Source of the DNA: Scilla litardierei
Taxonomy: Eukaryota; Streptophyta; Magnoliopsida; Asparagales; Asparagaceae
Reading direction: 5' to 3'
Length of the DNA: 64,000 nt
Assembly (NCBI GenBank): GCA_030789695.1
Contig: CM061139.1
Span: 110,520,837-110,584,836 of the forward strand
Part shown: piece after piece, positions 55,301 to 64,000 of the stretch
Layout of the letters: each line of letters starts with the position of its first letter
Numbering within the stretch: the stretch's first letter is position 1
Translations under genes and position numbers: made by a program
The notes under the pieces: generated by a model
What the model was told of the DNA's origin: nothing
What the model saw: only the letters and a program-made list of their open reading frames with translations
Database searches by the model: none

Positions 55301-55911
55301 GTGATCAGTTTACCCTTGTAACAGGGTGGACATGGGAATTTGCCTTTTTGAAGAATCTTCAGGTTCTTCAGGTCAATGCCCCTGGAGTTCTTTATGATGC
55401 GGTACATCATAACCGAACCAGGGTGTCCCAGTCGACTGTGCCAGAGTTGGAATTCTGGTGTTTGGGGGCACTGCAGGTGCTCCACCATGGATGTTTCTGG
55501 AGTTTGTATACTTGTTTGGTAGAGTCCCGAGGGGAGTCCCTTGAAACGTTCCACAATGGTTTTTGAACCATTTGTAAGAGCCGTTACAAGCAAGTATTCC
55601 CTTTTATCCTCCTCGACCGTCTCTAAGTGATATCCGTTTAAACGGATGTCTTTAAAACTTAGGAGGTTTCGGATGGATTTTGGGGAGTATAACGCATTTT
55701 TAAGTGTTATTTGTGTGTTGCTGGGGAGCAATATAATTGCTTCCCCTGATCCTTCGATTATATTTGCTGGCCCTGAGATTGTTCTCAGTGGGCCAGAATA
55801 ACTACTTACGCTCGTGAAATAGTCTATGTTTTGAAGGATCGAGTGCGTCGATGCACTGTCCACTAGGCAGATAAGTTCCATATCTAAAAATGGGGAAAGA
55901 CATTCAAGCAA
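52378..55911 (-). CDS. pol: Pol polyprotein of copia B (protease, integrase, RT, RNase H)
   Basis: An uninterrupted ORF of 1177 codons. Protease motif CLVDSAS at residues 15-21; GAG-pre-integrase motif LWHSRLGHP with a downstream CPPC; integrase catalytic triad Asp225 (HGDICGP), Asp288 (RLDNAGEF) and Glu324 (NGLAESL), giving the classical D-D-35-E spacing; reverse transcriptase YVDD at 835-838; RNase H with Asp1007 (YADAGYRSD), SSTHSELLAI and HEDNAACIAQL. These are all the activities needed to copy and integrate the element. The likely start is Met11 (55881), just after a splice-acceptor-like TTTTTAG (acceptor at 55884), and this Met is the one aligned in element A, where it is mutated. Pol is not in the gag frame. 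It is probably competent if expressed. Confidence 0.96.
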   Translation of the reverse strand: MLECLSPFLDMELICLVDSASTHSILQNIDYFTSVSSYSGPLRTISGPANIIEGSGEAIILLPSNTQITLKNALYSPKSIRNLLSFKDIRLNGYHLETVEEDKREYLLVTALTNGSKTIVERFKGLPSGLYQTSIQTPETSMVEHLQCPQTPEFQLWHSRLGHPGSVMMYRIIKNSRGIDLKNLKILQKGKFPCPPCYKGKLITRPSPLKVDVESPSFLERIHGDICGPIHPSSGPFRYFMVLIDASTKWSHVCLLSTRNLALSKLLAQIIKLRAHFPDHQIKKLRLDNAGEFTSQVFLDYCQAQGIEVEHPVAHVHTQNGLAESLIKRLQWIARPLLLQSQMPVNAWGHAILHAASLIKLRPSGGQSSSPMQLALGAPPIVSHLRIFGCAVYVPIAPPQRTKMGPQRRLGIYVGFDTPSIIRFLEPLTGDVFKARLEDCEFDETSFPRLGSQTKKPEASESITWDTKTLCHFDPPTSQCEEEVLKILHIQNTVHLLPDKFTDNQKIVRSHVPAANTPARIDIPQNGCNPPAAEMVGPLKKRGRPPGSKDQVPRKSRTLGNGKQIPPQDANLSPATPSLPNSHEEEKPGENEVSIHYVRTGEYWDRKSTTIDDTFACNIAINVAYCDDDIEPRSLTECQSRDDWPKWKAAIGVELDSLTKRKVFGPIVQTPKGVKPVGYKWVFVRKRNEQNEIVRYKARLVAQGFTQRPGVDFEATYSPVMDAITFRFLIGITAQEGLDMQLMDVVTAYLYGNLDRDIYMRLPDGYSLPAALKERDRDIYSVKLQRSLYGLKQSGRMWYNRLSDFLAQQGFKNDPVCPCIFIRAKATGFVIIAVYVDDLNLIGSPEEIAKISRSLTETFEMKDLGKSKFCLGLQIEHLKNGILLHQSTYTSNLLKKFQIDKCHPLSTPMVVRSLDVHKDPFRPLEEGEEVLGPEVPYLSAIGALLYLANCTRPDIAFAVNLLARYSAAPTQRHWAGVKHLLRYLQGSIDLGLFYRKGASTGLVGYADAGYRSDPHTEKSQTGYMFTYGGTAISWRSVKQTMTTVSSTHSELLAIFEASKECFWLRLVIQHILTSTGLTTGVLAPTPLHEDNAACIAQLQDGYIKGDKTKHISPKFFWTHDLQKQKQIEVQKIQSCNNLADLLTKSLPTSIFEKLVYGIGMRRVSKCKLGQDERTMNS

Positions 55912-56041
55912 TAAATATAGATAAAAGATTCACTTTCATAAATAAATGCTAAAAAGATATTGTTTGACATGGAAAAAATAACTAGATACGATGCATAAAA
56001 AATTTAAGATACATTGCTAATTGCATAAAAGTGGTCCAGAT
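55912..56041 (-). other. gag-pol spacer of copia B with 3' splice-site-like end
   Basis: A 130-bp AT-rich, T-rich spacer with stops in all frames, ending TTTTTAG before the pol ATG. Element A has a similar spacer of about 165 bp. Confidence 0.65.
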
Positions 56042-57157
56042 CTAGAGAGTATCATCTCCCATGAAATCTTCGGGAGTCCATGAGGTCTCTGCCAACGCTG
56101 CGCTCTCCATCAGGTTTGTCTCAGCTCGAGGCTTGAGGCTTGCCTGGTAGAGGTCCTGGAGGTGTTTTGCTGTGCGGCAGATTCTGGACCAGTGGCCCGT
56201 CATCCCGCATTTTGAGCATTTGTCCTCCCAGTCTTTCTTGGGAGTGCCTCCTTTGTTGGGAATCCTCTTCTGCTTCTTGTCCACGAACTTCTGGTTCTGG
56301 GGAGGAGCTGGGTGAGTGGCCTTCTTCCGCTGCTTCTGTTCTTTCCATTTCTGGAATTTTGCCTTTTTGTCCGTCTTCTTCTTCTGGGAAGACTGGAAGT
56401 GGGCCTCTGCAGGAGGTGGCAATGGAGCGGAGCCAGGAGGGCGCAGGTTGTGGGTGGCAACCAACAGGTCTCTGTTCTGTTCAGCCATAAGTAGGCATGA
56501 AAGAAGGTCAGAGTACTTTGTGAACTTCCTCTCTCGATATTGTTGCATAAGGATCATGTCCTTTTCATGGAAAGACGTAAACGTCTTTTCCAGCAACATT
56601 TTCTCCGTCACTGGTTCTCCACACAACTTCAGGCGTGAGGTGATGCGGAAAAGAGCTGAGTTGTACTCCGCTACGGATTTGAAATCCTGTATGCGGAGGT
56701 GAGTCCACTCGTACTGTGCACGGGGGAGTATGACATCCCTCTGATGTCGGTACCTCTCCTCGAGTGCATCCCACAGCTCGTAAGGGTCCTCTACAGTGAG
56801 GTACTCGTCCTTTAAGGTCGAGTCTAAGTGTTTCCTGATATATATAATGGCTTTCGCCTTTAATATATCGGAAACTTCCTCTGTATGAGGTGCTTCCACT
56901 GAAGCCTCCTTGTTAGCTGGGGCAGTACTAGTTGTTGCCTTTTCAGTCTGTGTGAGACTGAAACCATGAGAGCGCAGATGGAACTTCAGGTCCAACTGCC
57001 AACTCAGGTAGTTTGACCCATCAGCCTTCAGGACTGAGAAGTCTACATTTGCGAGTCTGGCCATTTTATGATCTAGCATGTACAGAAACAAAATAGCATG
57101 TATCATTAAGACTGAAAGTAAGACAGACATCCACGCATGTAATGTAGTCATTTTCAT
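56042..57157 (-). CDS. gag: Gag of copia B
   Basis: An uninterrupted ORF of 371 codons. The likely start is Met32 at 57064 (MARLANVDFSVLKADGSNYL), which agrees with element A and follows an acceptor-like TGCTAG; the upstream 31 residues are hydrophobic and not conserved in frame in A. The capsid-like region includes the copia Gag motifs NYLSWQLDLKFHL and ELWDALEERY. A lysine-rich stretch (about residues 255-300) precedes a perfect zinc knuckle CSKCGMTGHWSRIC (residues 314-327, C-X2-C-X4-H-X4-C). It ends GDDTL at 56042. It would form the particle shell and bind the RNA. Confidence 0.95.
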   Translation of the reverse strand: MKMTTLHAWMSVLLSVLMIHAILFLYMLDHKMARLANVDFSVLKADGSNYLSWQLDLKFHLRSHGFSLTQTEKATTSTAPANKEASVEAPHTEEVSDILKAKAIIYIRKHLDSTLKDEYLTVEDPYELWDALEERYRHQRDVILPRAQYEWTHLRIQDFKSVAEYNSALFRITSRLKLCGEPVTEKMLLEKTFTSFHEKDMILMQQYRERKFTKYSDLLSCLLMAEQNRDLLVATHNLRPPGSAPLPPPAEAHFQSSQKKKTDKKAKFQKWKEQKQRKKATHPAPPQNQKFVDKKQKRIPNKGGTPKKDWEDKCSKCGMTGHWSRICRTAKHLQDLYQASLKPRAETNLMESAALAETSWTPEDFMGDDTL

Positions 57158-58626
57158 GAATTTAAATTACTGCGGTTTTAACATACATGCTTTTTCAGGT
57201 AATGTGAATAATTAATTACTAAAAAAATTAACAATCACGCATGCTGTTTAATGGTTTTCATTGCGACATTAAAACATGGTATTAAAGCTAATTAATCAAC
57301 CACGCAGTTTAATGCAAAAACAATGAAAAACAGAAATAATGACCTTAGGCTATGGGGATCAGCCAGCCGACACCGAAAAATAAATAAAAAGTCCAGTCCG
57401 AGGTTACATCAAAATAAAAGGCATGAAAGTAAATTACAACTCGGGAACTTCAGAGAGAAGCCCCTATCTTCATTGAGCGAAACGCCTTCAGCTTCTTTTT
57501 GGTGTCCTTCGGTCTTCTTTTTACATTTTCATCCTCACATACAAAGTTTCTCTCAAAAGAAAAGAAAAATTGCGGGAATTTAAAACGGTGTCGGAAACCT
57601 GGCTGATCCCTAAAAACATAGCCTAAAATTTGCACATCCACGCAGATAATATTTTTGCAACATACAACCACGCAGATAATCGAAACACAAGCATTTAAAA
57701 TAATTTTAAAATTGTGTGCGACGTGCAAAAAAAAAATTTTTTTTTTTTGAAAACTTTTGCCTTTTTGATCCATATTTTATTGTTTTTATTTTACCGCTTT
57801 AAACCCTTTCAAATTTTCTTTTACCTATTTTGGGCTTTTTAGGGCCAAAAAATAAATAAAATAATTTGTGTGAATGGGCTAATTTTCTGGCCTTTTGGGC
57901 CATGAAAACAACCCATTAGGGTTAATATTGGGCCTCCCCCGAAAAATAACCCGTTAGGGTTAGGGTTTCAGGAAACCCTAAGGGGGGGCCCGCGGCGTGT
58001 CGCCGCGACGGCTGGCCGCGTAGGGTGCGGCCGCCGTCGCGGCGACGGGCCGCGGCTGCGGGCCGCAGCCGCCGCGGCGGCGGGCCGCGGCCTGCAGGCC
58101 GCGGCAACTGGCCGCGGCCTGCAGGCCGCGGCACAGGGCCGCGGCTTCAGGCCGCGGCAGTTGGCCGCGGCCTGAGGCCGCGGCACAGGGCCGCGGCTTC
58201 AGGCCGCGGCCGCCGCGGCCTTAGGCCGCGGCGATTGATTCCGCCGGCGGCGCGAAGGGCGCGCCGCCGTTTCGCCCTATGGGCGTACGGAAATTTGGAT
58301 CAAAGGCGGGGAGGTAAAAATCGGGGTTTTCAACAATTTAGATCGCAAAAAACGAGTTTTTATTGTTTTAAACATGCAAATCTTATTAAAAATGTTGAAT
58401 TTAACCGAGTTTGTGAACTTTTTGATCCTAAAACATGCAGATCTAATGAGAAAAGCAAGTTTAGATCTAAAAGTTTGGATTTTTACCTACTAGATTCGAC
58501 GAGGAATCTAGGCGACGGTTGGTGAAGGATGCCCTTTTCGCTCCCCGTTGAGAAGATTACGATCTTCTTTTTCTGAGCGATTTGTGGATCTCCTTTCCCG
58601 CGAGCCGCCGTCTCCTCCAACGAGCG
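57158..58626 (-). other. Leader of copia B
   Basis: An untranslated leader of about 1.5 kb. Its 3' half is AT-rich and its 5' third very GC-rich (57960-58265). Short ORFs in it on both strands are artefacts of composition. Confidence 0.7.
57960..58265. repeat. GGCCGCGGCCTGCA-type tandem palindromic repeat in the copia B leader
   Basis: The palindromes GGCCGCGGCC, TTCAGGCCGCGGC and CTGCAGGCCGCGGC recur about a dozen times, with spacers of AACT, ACAG or TTCA. The homologous patch in element A is shorter (14330-14450). Confidence 0.93.
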
Positions 58627-58629
58627 TGA

Positions 58630-58643
58630 TCGTGCTGATAACG
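58630..58643 (-). promoter_or_regulatory. Primer-binding-site-like sequence of copia B
   Basis: CGTTATCAGCACGA on the minus strand abuts the 5' LTR; same position and core as in element A. Confidence 0.6.
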
Positions 58644-58764
58644 TGTTGTGAAGGGAATTTAGGGAGAAATAGGTGTAAGGGGTTAAGAGCCCCCCTACCC
58701 GTGTATTTATAGCTTTCAATAGTGGGTTGGATACCCAATTGGCCCAATGGGCCTATTCATAACA
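58644..58764 (-). repeat. 5' LTR of copia B
   Basis: 121 bp, identical to 51947-52067; contains TATAAATA on the minus strand, a likely promoter. Confidence 0.97.
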
Positions 58765-58769
58765 ATATC

Positions 58770-60568
58770 AAGTTTTATACTGTTGGATCACATTTTCAGT
58801 AAAGAATGTCATGGTAGTAATTTCATGCATCATTTCACGTGTAGATTTTGAGTTATACAACTTTACATGCAAAAGACCATATGAACATCTAACTTCAAAA
58901 ATTCACTATAAATTGTACACTTGCCTGATTTCAGCGATTTTGGTGCCGTTGGGTTCGTCTTGACGGGTACTACATAATGGTACATCCAGTTCTCTGTTTT
59001 GGTTAAACATATCAATGAATTAGATTTGTTGCGAGATAAGCATAATATTAAAATAACCCGTGAATTGGGTTCGTCTGATTTTATTGGGTTCTCTGACTAG
59101 GGTGATGTTTATATTGTATTATACTAACATGATACGCCTTATTTTATACTAATGTTATTACCCTAACATTATTTAACAATCATTAACATGCTGAAATTAA
59201 TACTAGCCAGTTAACATTAAATCTAATACTAACAACCTGCAAACTAACTTTACTAACCTAATTACAAGGTTAACATTATTAAATACTTCCACCTACTTAC
59301 ACCTACTCTAACACATATAATAATATTACTAACTCTTTAACACACCCTCTCTTTGTCTTTAACTCTCTCTTCTCTCTAACTCTCTCTTCTCTTTAATCTC
59401 TTTCTATTCATTTGTCTGGCTGTCTCTTTCTCTGTCAGCCTCTCTTTCTTTATTTCCTTTTTTTCGTTTCTATGATTGCAGCAGCAACCTCATGCAAGGG
59501 GGAGAGCTTACTCATGCACGCGGGGAGAGGAGGTCGCCGACGGTCGCACGGCAGGGCAGCGCAGCTCCGGCGCTCTCCGACGGCGGTCCGGCGTCCTGGT
59601 GGCGGCTGAGCGCGGCGGCTGGAGCAGCAGGCGGCGTGGCGATGGCTGGGCGGCGCGCGCAGTTCTCAGGCGACGGCGCAGGCGATGGGGAAGCACGGGA
59701 AGAAGGGGAAGGAATTTCTGAAGTTTTGATTTTGTTTCTTGAAATCTGATTTTCAAAAATCAGTGTGGGGTTTGATCTGAAATTGTATTTTCATATCTGA
59801 GTTTTCTCCCTCAAGCTTCAATTTTCAGTTTGAGTTTTGTTTAGGAAGTGGATTTTGGGAAGATTTTGATGGGGGATTGGTTAGATTTTGGGCTGAAGTT
59901 TGATGAATCTGAAGTTGATTCAGATTTCTGAAATTTTTGTTTGCTGGTTGATTTGGTGAAATTGTTTCTGGTTTGGGTTGATGGATTTGCAGAATTGTCT
60001 TGCAGGGGAGAAGACGATGCCTCCTTAAGAGGATGATGGCAGGGGACATGCTTAATCAGATTAGGTTTCCAATTTAATGCATCTTTTTGACTAGATGAAG
60101 AGGCGTGTTTGTTTTGATTAAAAGAGAAATTAATGTTAACTTGACTTAAGCAAGGGGGAAGCATCTGCCTTAGGCAACGTGTTTGTTTTGATCAAGGTGG
60201 AATTTCATATGTTGACCAATCCCTTTTTAGGGGAAGGAACCTGGTTCAATGTTTGTTGTCTTTAGTGTTTAGGTAAGCGACTAAGATAATCAAGTAATTA
60301 AGTAAAATTAGATGTAATTATTAAAATAAATAAAGTAATTAGTGAAAGTTAAAAGTGATTAGCAATTTGTAATTAGTAAGATAATTAATTTAAAGTAATT
60401 TGTTAAACTTGATAGTCAATTAATTAGGATACGGTAAAAACGAAAAATAGAGATGCGCTCGCATTCGACTCACAGCAAAGAACGTACGGACGAAAGATTA
60501 TACGGACGACTAAAATAAAATACCGGTACGCACGTTCTAAAACACGTCTAAAAATACAGGCTGTTACA
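58770..60568 (-). repeat. Gypsy 3' LTR, proximal part
   Basis: Minus-strand LTR start TGTAACAGCC at 60568 and running leftward to the copia B insertion; with 50802-51946 the LTR is about 2.94 kb, close to the 3.1-kb solo LTR at 23378. It includes a CT-rich tract (59340-59465) and a GC-rich patch (59480-59720) comparable to the GC-rich patch of that solo LTR. Confidence 0.75.
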
Positions 60569-60760
60569 TTCTACCCTCCTTAAGAAAAATTCCGTCCTCG
60601 GAATTCTTATCAATTAATAAGCAGGAAACAAGTATGGATAACGCTCTCGTATTCATCTTCTCTCTCCCAGCTCCTGGCGAGTCGTGATGCCACATCACTC
60701 TGGCTAGATTAACAGTCATGTTCCTAAAGACTTTCTGGCGTCGATCTAGGATCTCCACTG
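60569..60760 (-). pseudogene. Gypsy pol C-terminus (integrase end) and polypurine tract
   Basis: Minus-strand reading VEILDRRQKVFRNMTVNLAR then VMWHH matches the conserved end of chromovirus Pol (PVEILDR..QVLRNK.I..VKV.W.HH type). It is followed by EFRG/GRNF-like codons in a nearby frame and AAGGAGGGTAGAA before the LTR. The frame is disturbed. It identifies the element as Tekay/Del-like gypsy. Confidence 0.8.
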
Positions 60761-60956
60761 GTTGTTAAACCCATAACCTCCAAAAAGTGTTCTTCAAATC
60801 AATCATCAATGCTCGTCTTATCATCGAACAACTCTATAACCATAATCACATCCTAGCACTTAACTACAGATCCAACCTTATCGTTCGAATTTCTAACTCA
60901 AAGTTCTCACTTCAAAATAACCAATATTTTATACAAGACAATCTTACTAAATATAA

Positions 60957-61271
60957 TCAATCAATAACATCCTTCAATTTCATTATTCTTCGCTTATCAT
61001 CTGTTGGTAGGGCAGTAACGTCTCCGCGAAATCTCCAATGTATAGTTTCTCTGTAGCCAATTTCTCTGAAAATATTTCTTCCCATACGCCATCTTATCCA
61101 TAAAATGTCATCACGTTGATCATCGTCTAACTTAACATGTAGCATTATAATTATGACATCCACAAATCCCAATTCTAATCTTATTCTTATATTAATCCAT
61201 TGATATAGCGGTGCTCTACTAATTACTAACATAAGCTGACAAGTACAAATACGCCTAGTATACATCACCAT
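60957..61271 (-). pseudogene. Probable gypsy pol relic
   Basis: An open minus-strand frame of 104 codons whose part DDDQRDDILWIRWRMGRN and WRFRGDVTALPTDDKRRIM resembles the region before the integrase zinc finger (GR.CVP.D..LRR.I type). The similarity is weak, and the middle of integrase seems to be missing between this block and 60760. Confidence 0.4.
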
Positions 61272-63651
61272 CTACCATCAACATTTATCATGCTCCCAAC
61301 TCATTCTTCATCGTGACAACTCATAAGTTTAAACACCTTAATTAACAAACTATTAAATCACATCTCATCATTTCTTATTGTATCTTATCCTAAGCAACTT
61401 AGATCAATTTACGCAACTATCCATTTGTATCAACATATCATATTATTTCCGACGTCTCCATCACCCTATTCATACGATTGAAGTCTTGTTACTTTACATA
61501 CTCTGCTAATCATCATCGTCATCATAAATCATGTAATATCTACAAAGTTACTCTCAGCTGCTACTGATATGAATTCCAAATCCGTAATGTACTCGTCTTT
61601 CTGTGCACCATTCATAGTATGGAATCCTATTAAAGCCATTATGTTTGGGTATATCCAAATGTGAAATATAACTCTTGAACACATCATTCTATCTATCATA
61701 TTGTAAACAATCAATACAACTACACCTTACATCATCTTAAACTACTCCTATCCGTAATTATAATCCCCCTAATAATAATAATCATATCTATTATTCTATC
61801 AACATAATGCATAAAAAATTCAATACTGCTGATGATAGAAATAAAGGTAGAAGAAAACATTTTAAAAGGGGTTATAACACAAATTTAAAACCAATCTCGC
61901 TAAAGTGGTAATACGTAAATAGATGCACTAATGTGGTAACCAAGAGATAGTGTAGGATACAGAGTTGTATGATGTAACGAATCAAGTTTGCGACGAATGG
62001 GTTCAGGTGAGGCAAGGATATGGAGTTAGCTTGATCAAGTGACATAGAGATGGTTATGAATGATTAAATGGGAGAATGGTAGGTATGTGTAAAAATGTGA
62101 CAATATCCCAATAACGTATATAAGGATAGAGAGTAGGTGGTATAAGTTAAAACGGTAGATAAGCAATAGACGAAGGAGTCATGGGTGTAGAGATGTAGTG
62201 TTTGTTTCATAAATGGAGATAGTTTTGTACAAAAATTTTAAAGTATGATCACGATGAATGCAGAACTGATAAACCGAGGTAGTTGGAGTTCTATTTAGTA
62301 GTTTAAATTTGTATATGATTGGTTGTTTTGAAATTTGTTGTAGTATAGTAAAAATGCTATACATGATCATGATTCACGTCCTTGCGGTCCAGTGGACACA
62401 GCCAGGAAAGTGACTAAGCCAGGATCACTTACCCCCAGTCTAGCTAGGGTGATCCAACAAACTTAGCCAAGCACATTGACCGGATCATGGTCCATTGAAA
62501 GAAGCTTATCATTTATATGTGTGCCATTAAAAAAGGTTTTTTTATTAACAACTAAATAATCATATCAACTAGTTGAATCCTAAAAATTTAAAATTTTAGG
62601 TTTTGGTTAATGACTTTTTATTAAGTCTTTATCAACTATACGGTTTTATTCGTATCGAAGATAACTTGGATTATCAACGAAGGAGGTTATTAGCGAAAGT
62701 AACTCCAAGGAATGGAACACGAGTTCCTTGACAAGGGTTAAGAGTTCAAAGGAGATGATGAGAATCAAGAAAGACCTAATGAGGATGGTAATAAGGACGC
62801 TTCACTCGTATATCCAATACAAGTGAACACTCGAGACAGAAAGTAAAGGTAGCAATGAATGGGCAAGTAAGAGGAAACAACATCGCTTGACTCTCTAATA
62901 GTGTAGGCTGGCCTAATAATAAGAAGTCTAGTTTAACTCCGAACCAGCCAAGTAGTCAGGGCTTGAAGGCACAGGTCACTTCTATGACCGCGGGACAAGT
63001 CCTTTGGTTGACCAACCCCCTTCCCATTCCTTTCTAGACACTAATCCGGTAGTAATTTAAGATCGCTTGTTATTATACTGCCACGTTCGAGTAGTCTCGA
63101 CTCAGTCAGTGGAACAATGGTATCAAGTCAGCAATAGTGGCATATGAGTGGAAAGGAAGTAAGGTTTAAAGATAAGATCTCCATATGTAGAAAGTTAAAT
63201 ATGTGGGTATGGATGGTGTAGATTAGAAATCATTATAATATAGTGACTAAAAATTTTCAGCGAAGGAAACCCAAAATCAAAGAATAAATTTAAGTCAGTT
63301 GAAAAATATGAGGCCTATAGTAATGTGGATGATTCAAAAAGATAATGATGGCCGTCAGGAAGATCACGTGGGTCGAGAGCAAGGATTAGAATAGGATGAT
63401 CAAATGTGAGTACGGTAGGAAATGACTTGTGAAAAGGCCACGATAGATTCCTAAAGTCATGAAGGGAAAAAAATCAAGGATATACTGATTTGGTTGACTA
63501 AGGATCAGGAACCTTAGGAGTAGGATTTTCTAATGAATTGAGGTAGAGAATCCTAGGGAAGCTGTTGTTTGAGAGTCAAGATTGTAATATTATCTATGCG
63601 TTTTTAAAGCATTTTACATGAGCATGACCTGCATGGGTCACCACTAAAACC
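61272..63651. other. Unrecognised DNA, probably gypsy interior
   Basis: AT-rich with many stops on both strands. Short ORFs at 61529-61714 and 62179-62370 show no domain. No structural RNA or gene is seen. Confidence 0.5.
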
Positions 63652-63683
63652 TGTCACGTCCCGCTTCCCATTAGACTTGGGAG
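63652..63683 (-). repeat. LTR-end-like sequence
   Basis: TGTCACGTCCCGCTTCCCAT through TTGGGAG resembles the gypsy LTR end at 50804-50830 and the inverted end of the solo LTR at 26526. It may be the start of the 5' LTR of the minus-strand gypsy, cut by the MITE that follows. Confidence 0.5.
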
Positions 63684-63946
63684 TATGGGTGGACAAAGAT
63701 CCGATTAAACGATTGAATCCACCCGATCCGATCCGAAAAAGTAGATCTGATATCCGATCCGATGTAAGTGACTTGTTATTAATAAGCAGATCCGACCGAT
63801 CCGTTTGAAACTGATTTGGATTCGGATTTTAGTTTTCATCCGACAGAATGTGATCCGATCCGATTAGGTTTTGAGCGGATTGTGTTATTGTCTAAGTTCA
63901 TCCTAATATCTGATTCTCAATCCGATCCGATTGTTTTTCACTCCTA
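63684..63946. mobile_element. Probable hAT-type MITE rich in GATCCGATCCGA
   Basis: The left end TATGGGTGGACAAAGATCCG and right end (inverted: TAGGAGTGAAAAACAATCGG) are imperfect inverted repeats. The interior repeats ATCCGATCCGA. The T(A)GGG.TG.A ends recall plant hAT MITEs, but the flanking 8-mers match at only about half the positions, so the duplication is decayed or the borders are off. Confidence 0.55.
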
Positions 63947-64000
63947 CCTAAAAGCCCCTGAATCAATGCATCATGTCTATTGGTTAAGAAGACTAACAGA
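63947..64000. other. Window end, nothing recognised
   Basis: 54 bp without an identifiable feature. Confidence 0.6.

Larger units (their letters stand above)
51947..58764 (-). mobile_element. Copia retrotransposon B (young, apparently intact)
   Basis: This 6818-bp minus-strand element has two 121-bp LTRs that are identical as read. It is flanked by the perfect duplication ATATC (51942-51946 and 58765-58769). It carries primer site, GC-rich leader, intact gag (56042-57064 or 57157), spacer, intact pol (52378-55911) and polypurine tract. It is the same family as element A but lies in opposite orientation. Identical LTRs mean a very recent insertion. Confidence 0.97.
50802..63683 (-). mobile_element. 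Minus-strand Ty3/gypsy (chromovirus-type) element, degenerate
   Basis: The 3' LTR (60568 down to 50802, split by copia B) starts TGTAACAGCC. It is preceded on the minus strand by a polypurine tract AAGGAGGGTAGAA and by the pol C-terminal code, the arrangement typical of Tekay/Del-type chromoviruses. To the right are pol remnants. At 63652-63683 a sequence resembling the 50802 LTR end (TGTCACGTCCCGCTTCCCAT) may be the start of the 5' LTR. It was inserted into the Sirevirus gag. The right border is uncertain. Confidence 0.7.

Noticed and set aside
53490..55566. Plus-strand ORFs opposite copia B pol
   Set aside because: Shadow frames of the intact minus-strand pol gene.
57922..58525. Arg/Ala/Pro-rich ORFs on both strands
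   Set aside because: They are translations of the GGCCGCGGCC repeat in the copia B leader.
59412..59756. Arg/Gly-rich ORFs on both strands
   Set aside because: GC-rich patch of the gypsy LTR; open in four frames, no domain.
1..64000. tRNA, rRNA, riboswitch, bacterial-type operon or origin
   Set aside because: No tRNA cloverleaf, rRNA core or prokaryotic gene order was recognised; the GGTATC/GGCACC motifs found are retrotransposon primer-binding sites.

Overview
The window is plant nuclear DNA made almost entirely of nested transposable elements. It holds Ty1/copia and Ty3/gypsy retrotransposons, non-autonomous and solo LTRs, MITEs and one complete-ended CACTA DNA transposon. It also carries fragments of plant-specific genes, including a cytokinin-receptor type histidine kinase. 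The only convincing host gene in place is a small GC-rich intronless ORF at 27201-27488. Its GC-rich coding style hints at a monocot, but that is weak evidence.

Left part (1-20290): an old, broken Tork/Tnt1-like copia pol runs through three blocks (1-1017, 8002-9026, 13122-13229). It is split by a non-autonomous LARD-type retrotransposon (1018-8001, TSD TTGGT, itself carrying a hAT-type MITE in its 3' LTR) and by a 4.1-kb solo LTR (9027-13121, TSD AAATA). Copia element A (13814-20290, TSD CTATT) follows; it is complete in outline but its genes are broken.

Middle (20291-30490): two MITEs (21182-21348 and 21598-21769) come first. Next is a TIR element split by a 3.1-kb solo LTR (23378-26526), then the small gene. 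The block ends with decayed LTR-like and simple-repeat DNA.

CACTA block (30491-46367, TSD TGG): this 15.9-kb element has CACTA ends and dense subterminal TTAGCCACGG repeats. On the minus strand it carries a TNPA-like gene (PF03004 type) and a TNP2 transposase gene, both damaged by in-frame stops. Between them, on the plus strand, lie fragments of three unrelated host genes: branched-chain keto-acid dehydrogenase E2, the receiver domain of a cytokinin-receptor histidine kinase, and an At3g03305-like metallophosphoesterase. This is the most interesting object in the window. The CACTA also holds a copia fragment and a 177-bp tandem array.

Right part (46371-64000): a GC-rich segment is split by a solo LTR (46610-48978, TSD GGAGG). 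A Sirevirus-like 5' LTR with PBS and gag start (49210-50801) is broken by a minus-strand chromovirus-type gypsy. That gypsy's 3' LTR (50802-60568) is in turn split by copia element B (51947-58764, minus strand, TSD ATATC). B is the same family as A but has identical LTRs and intact gag and pol ORFs, so it is young and possibly still competent. Degenerate gypsy internal DNA and a MITE-like element fill the end.

Insertion order is readable from the nesting. Relationships were judged by eye from sequence and translated motifs; no database search was possible.
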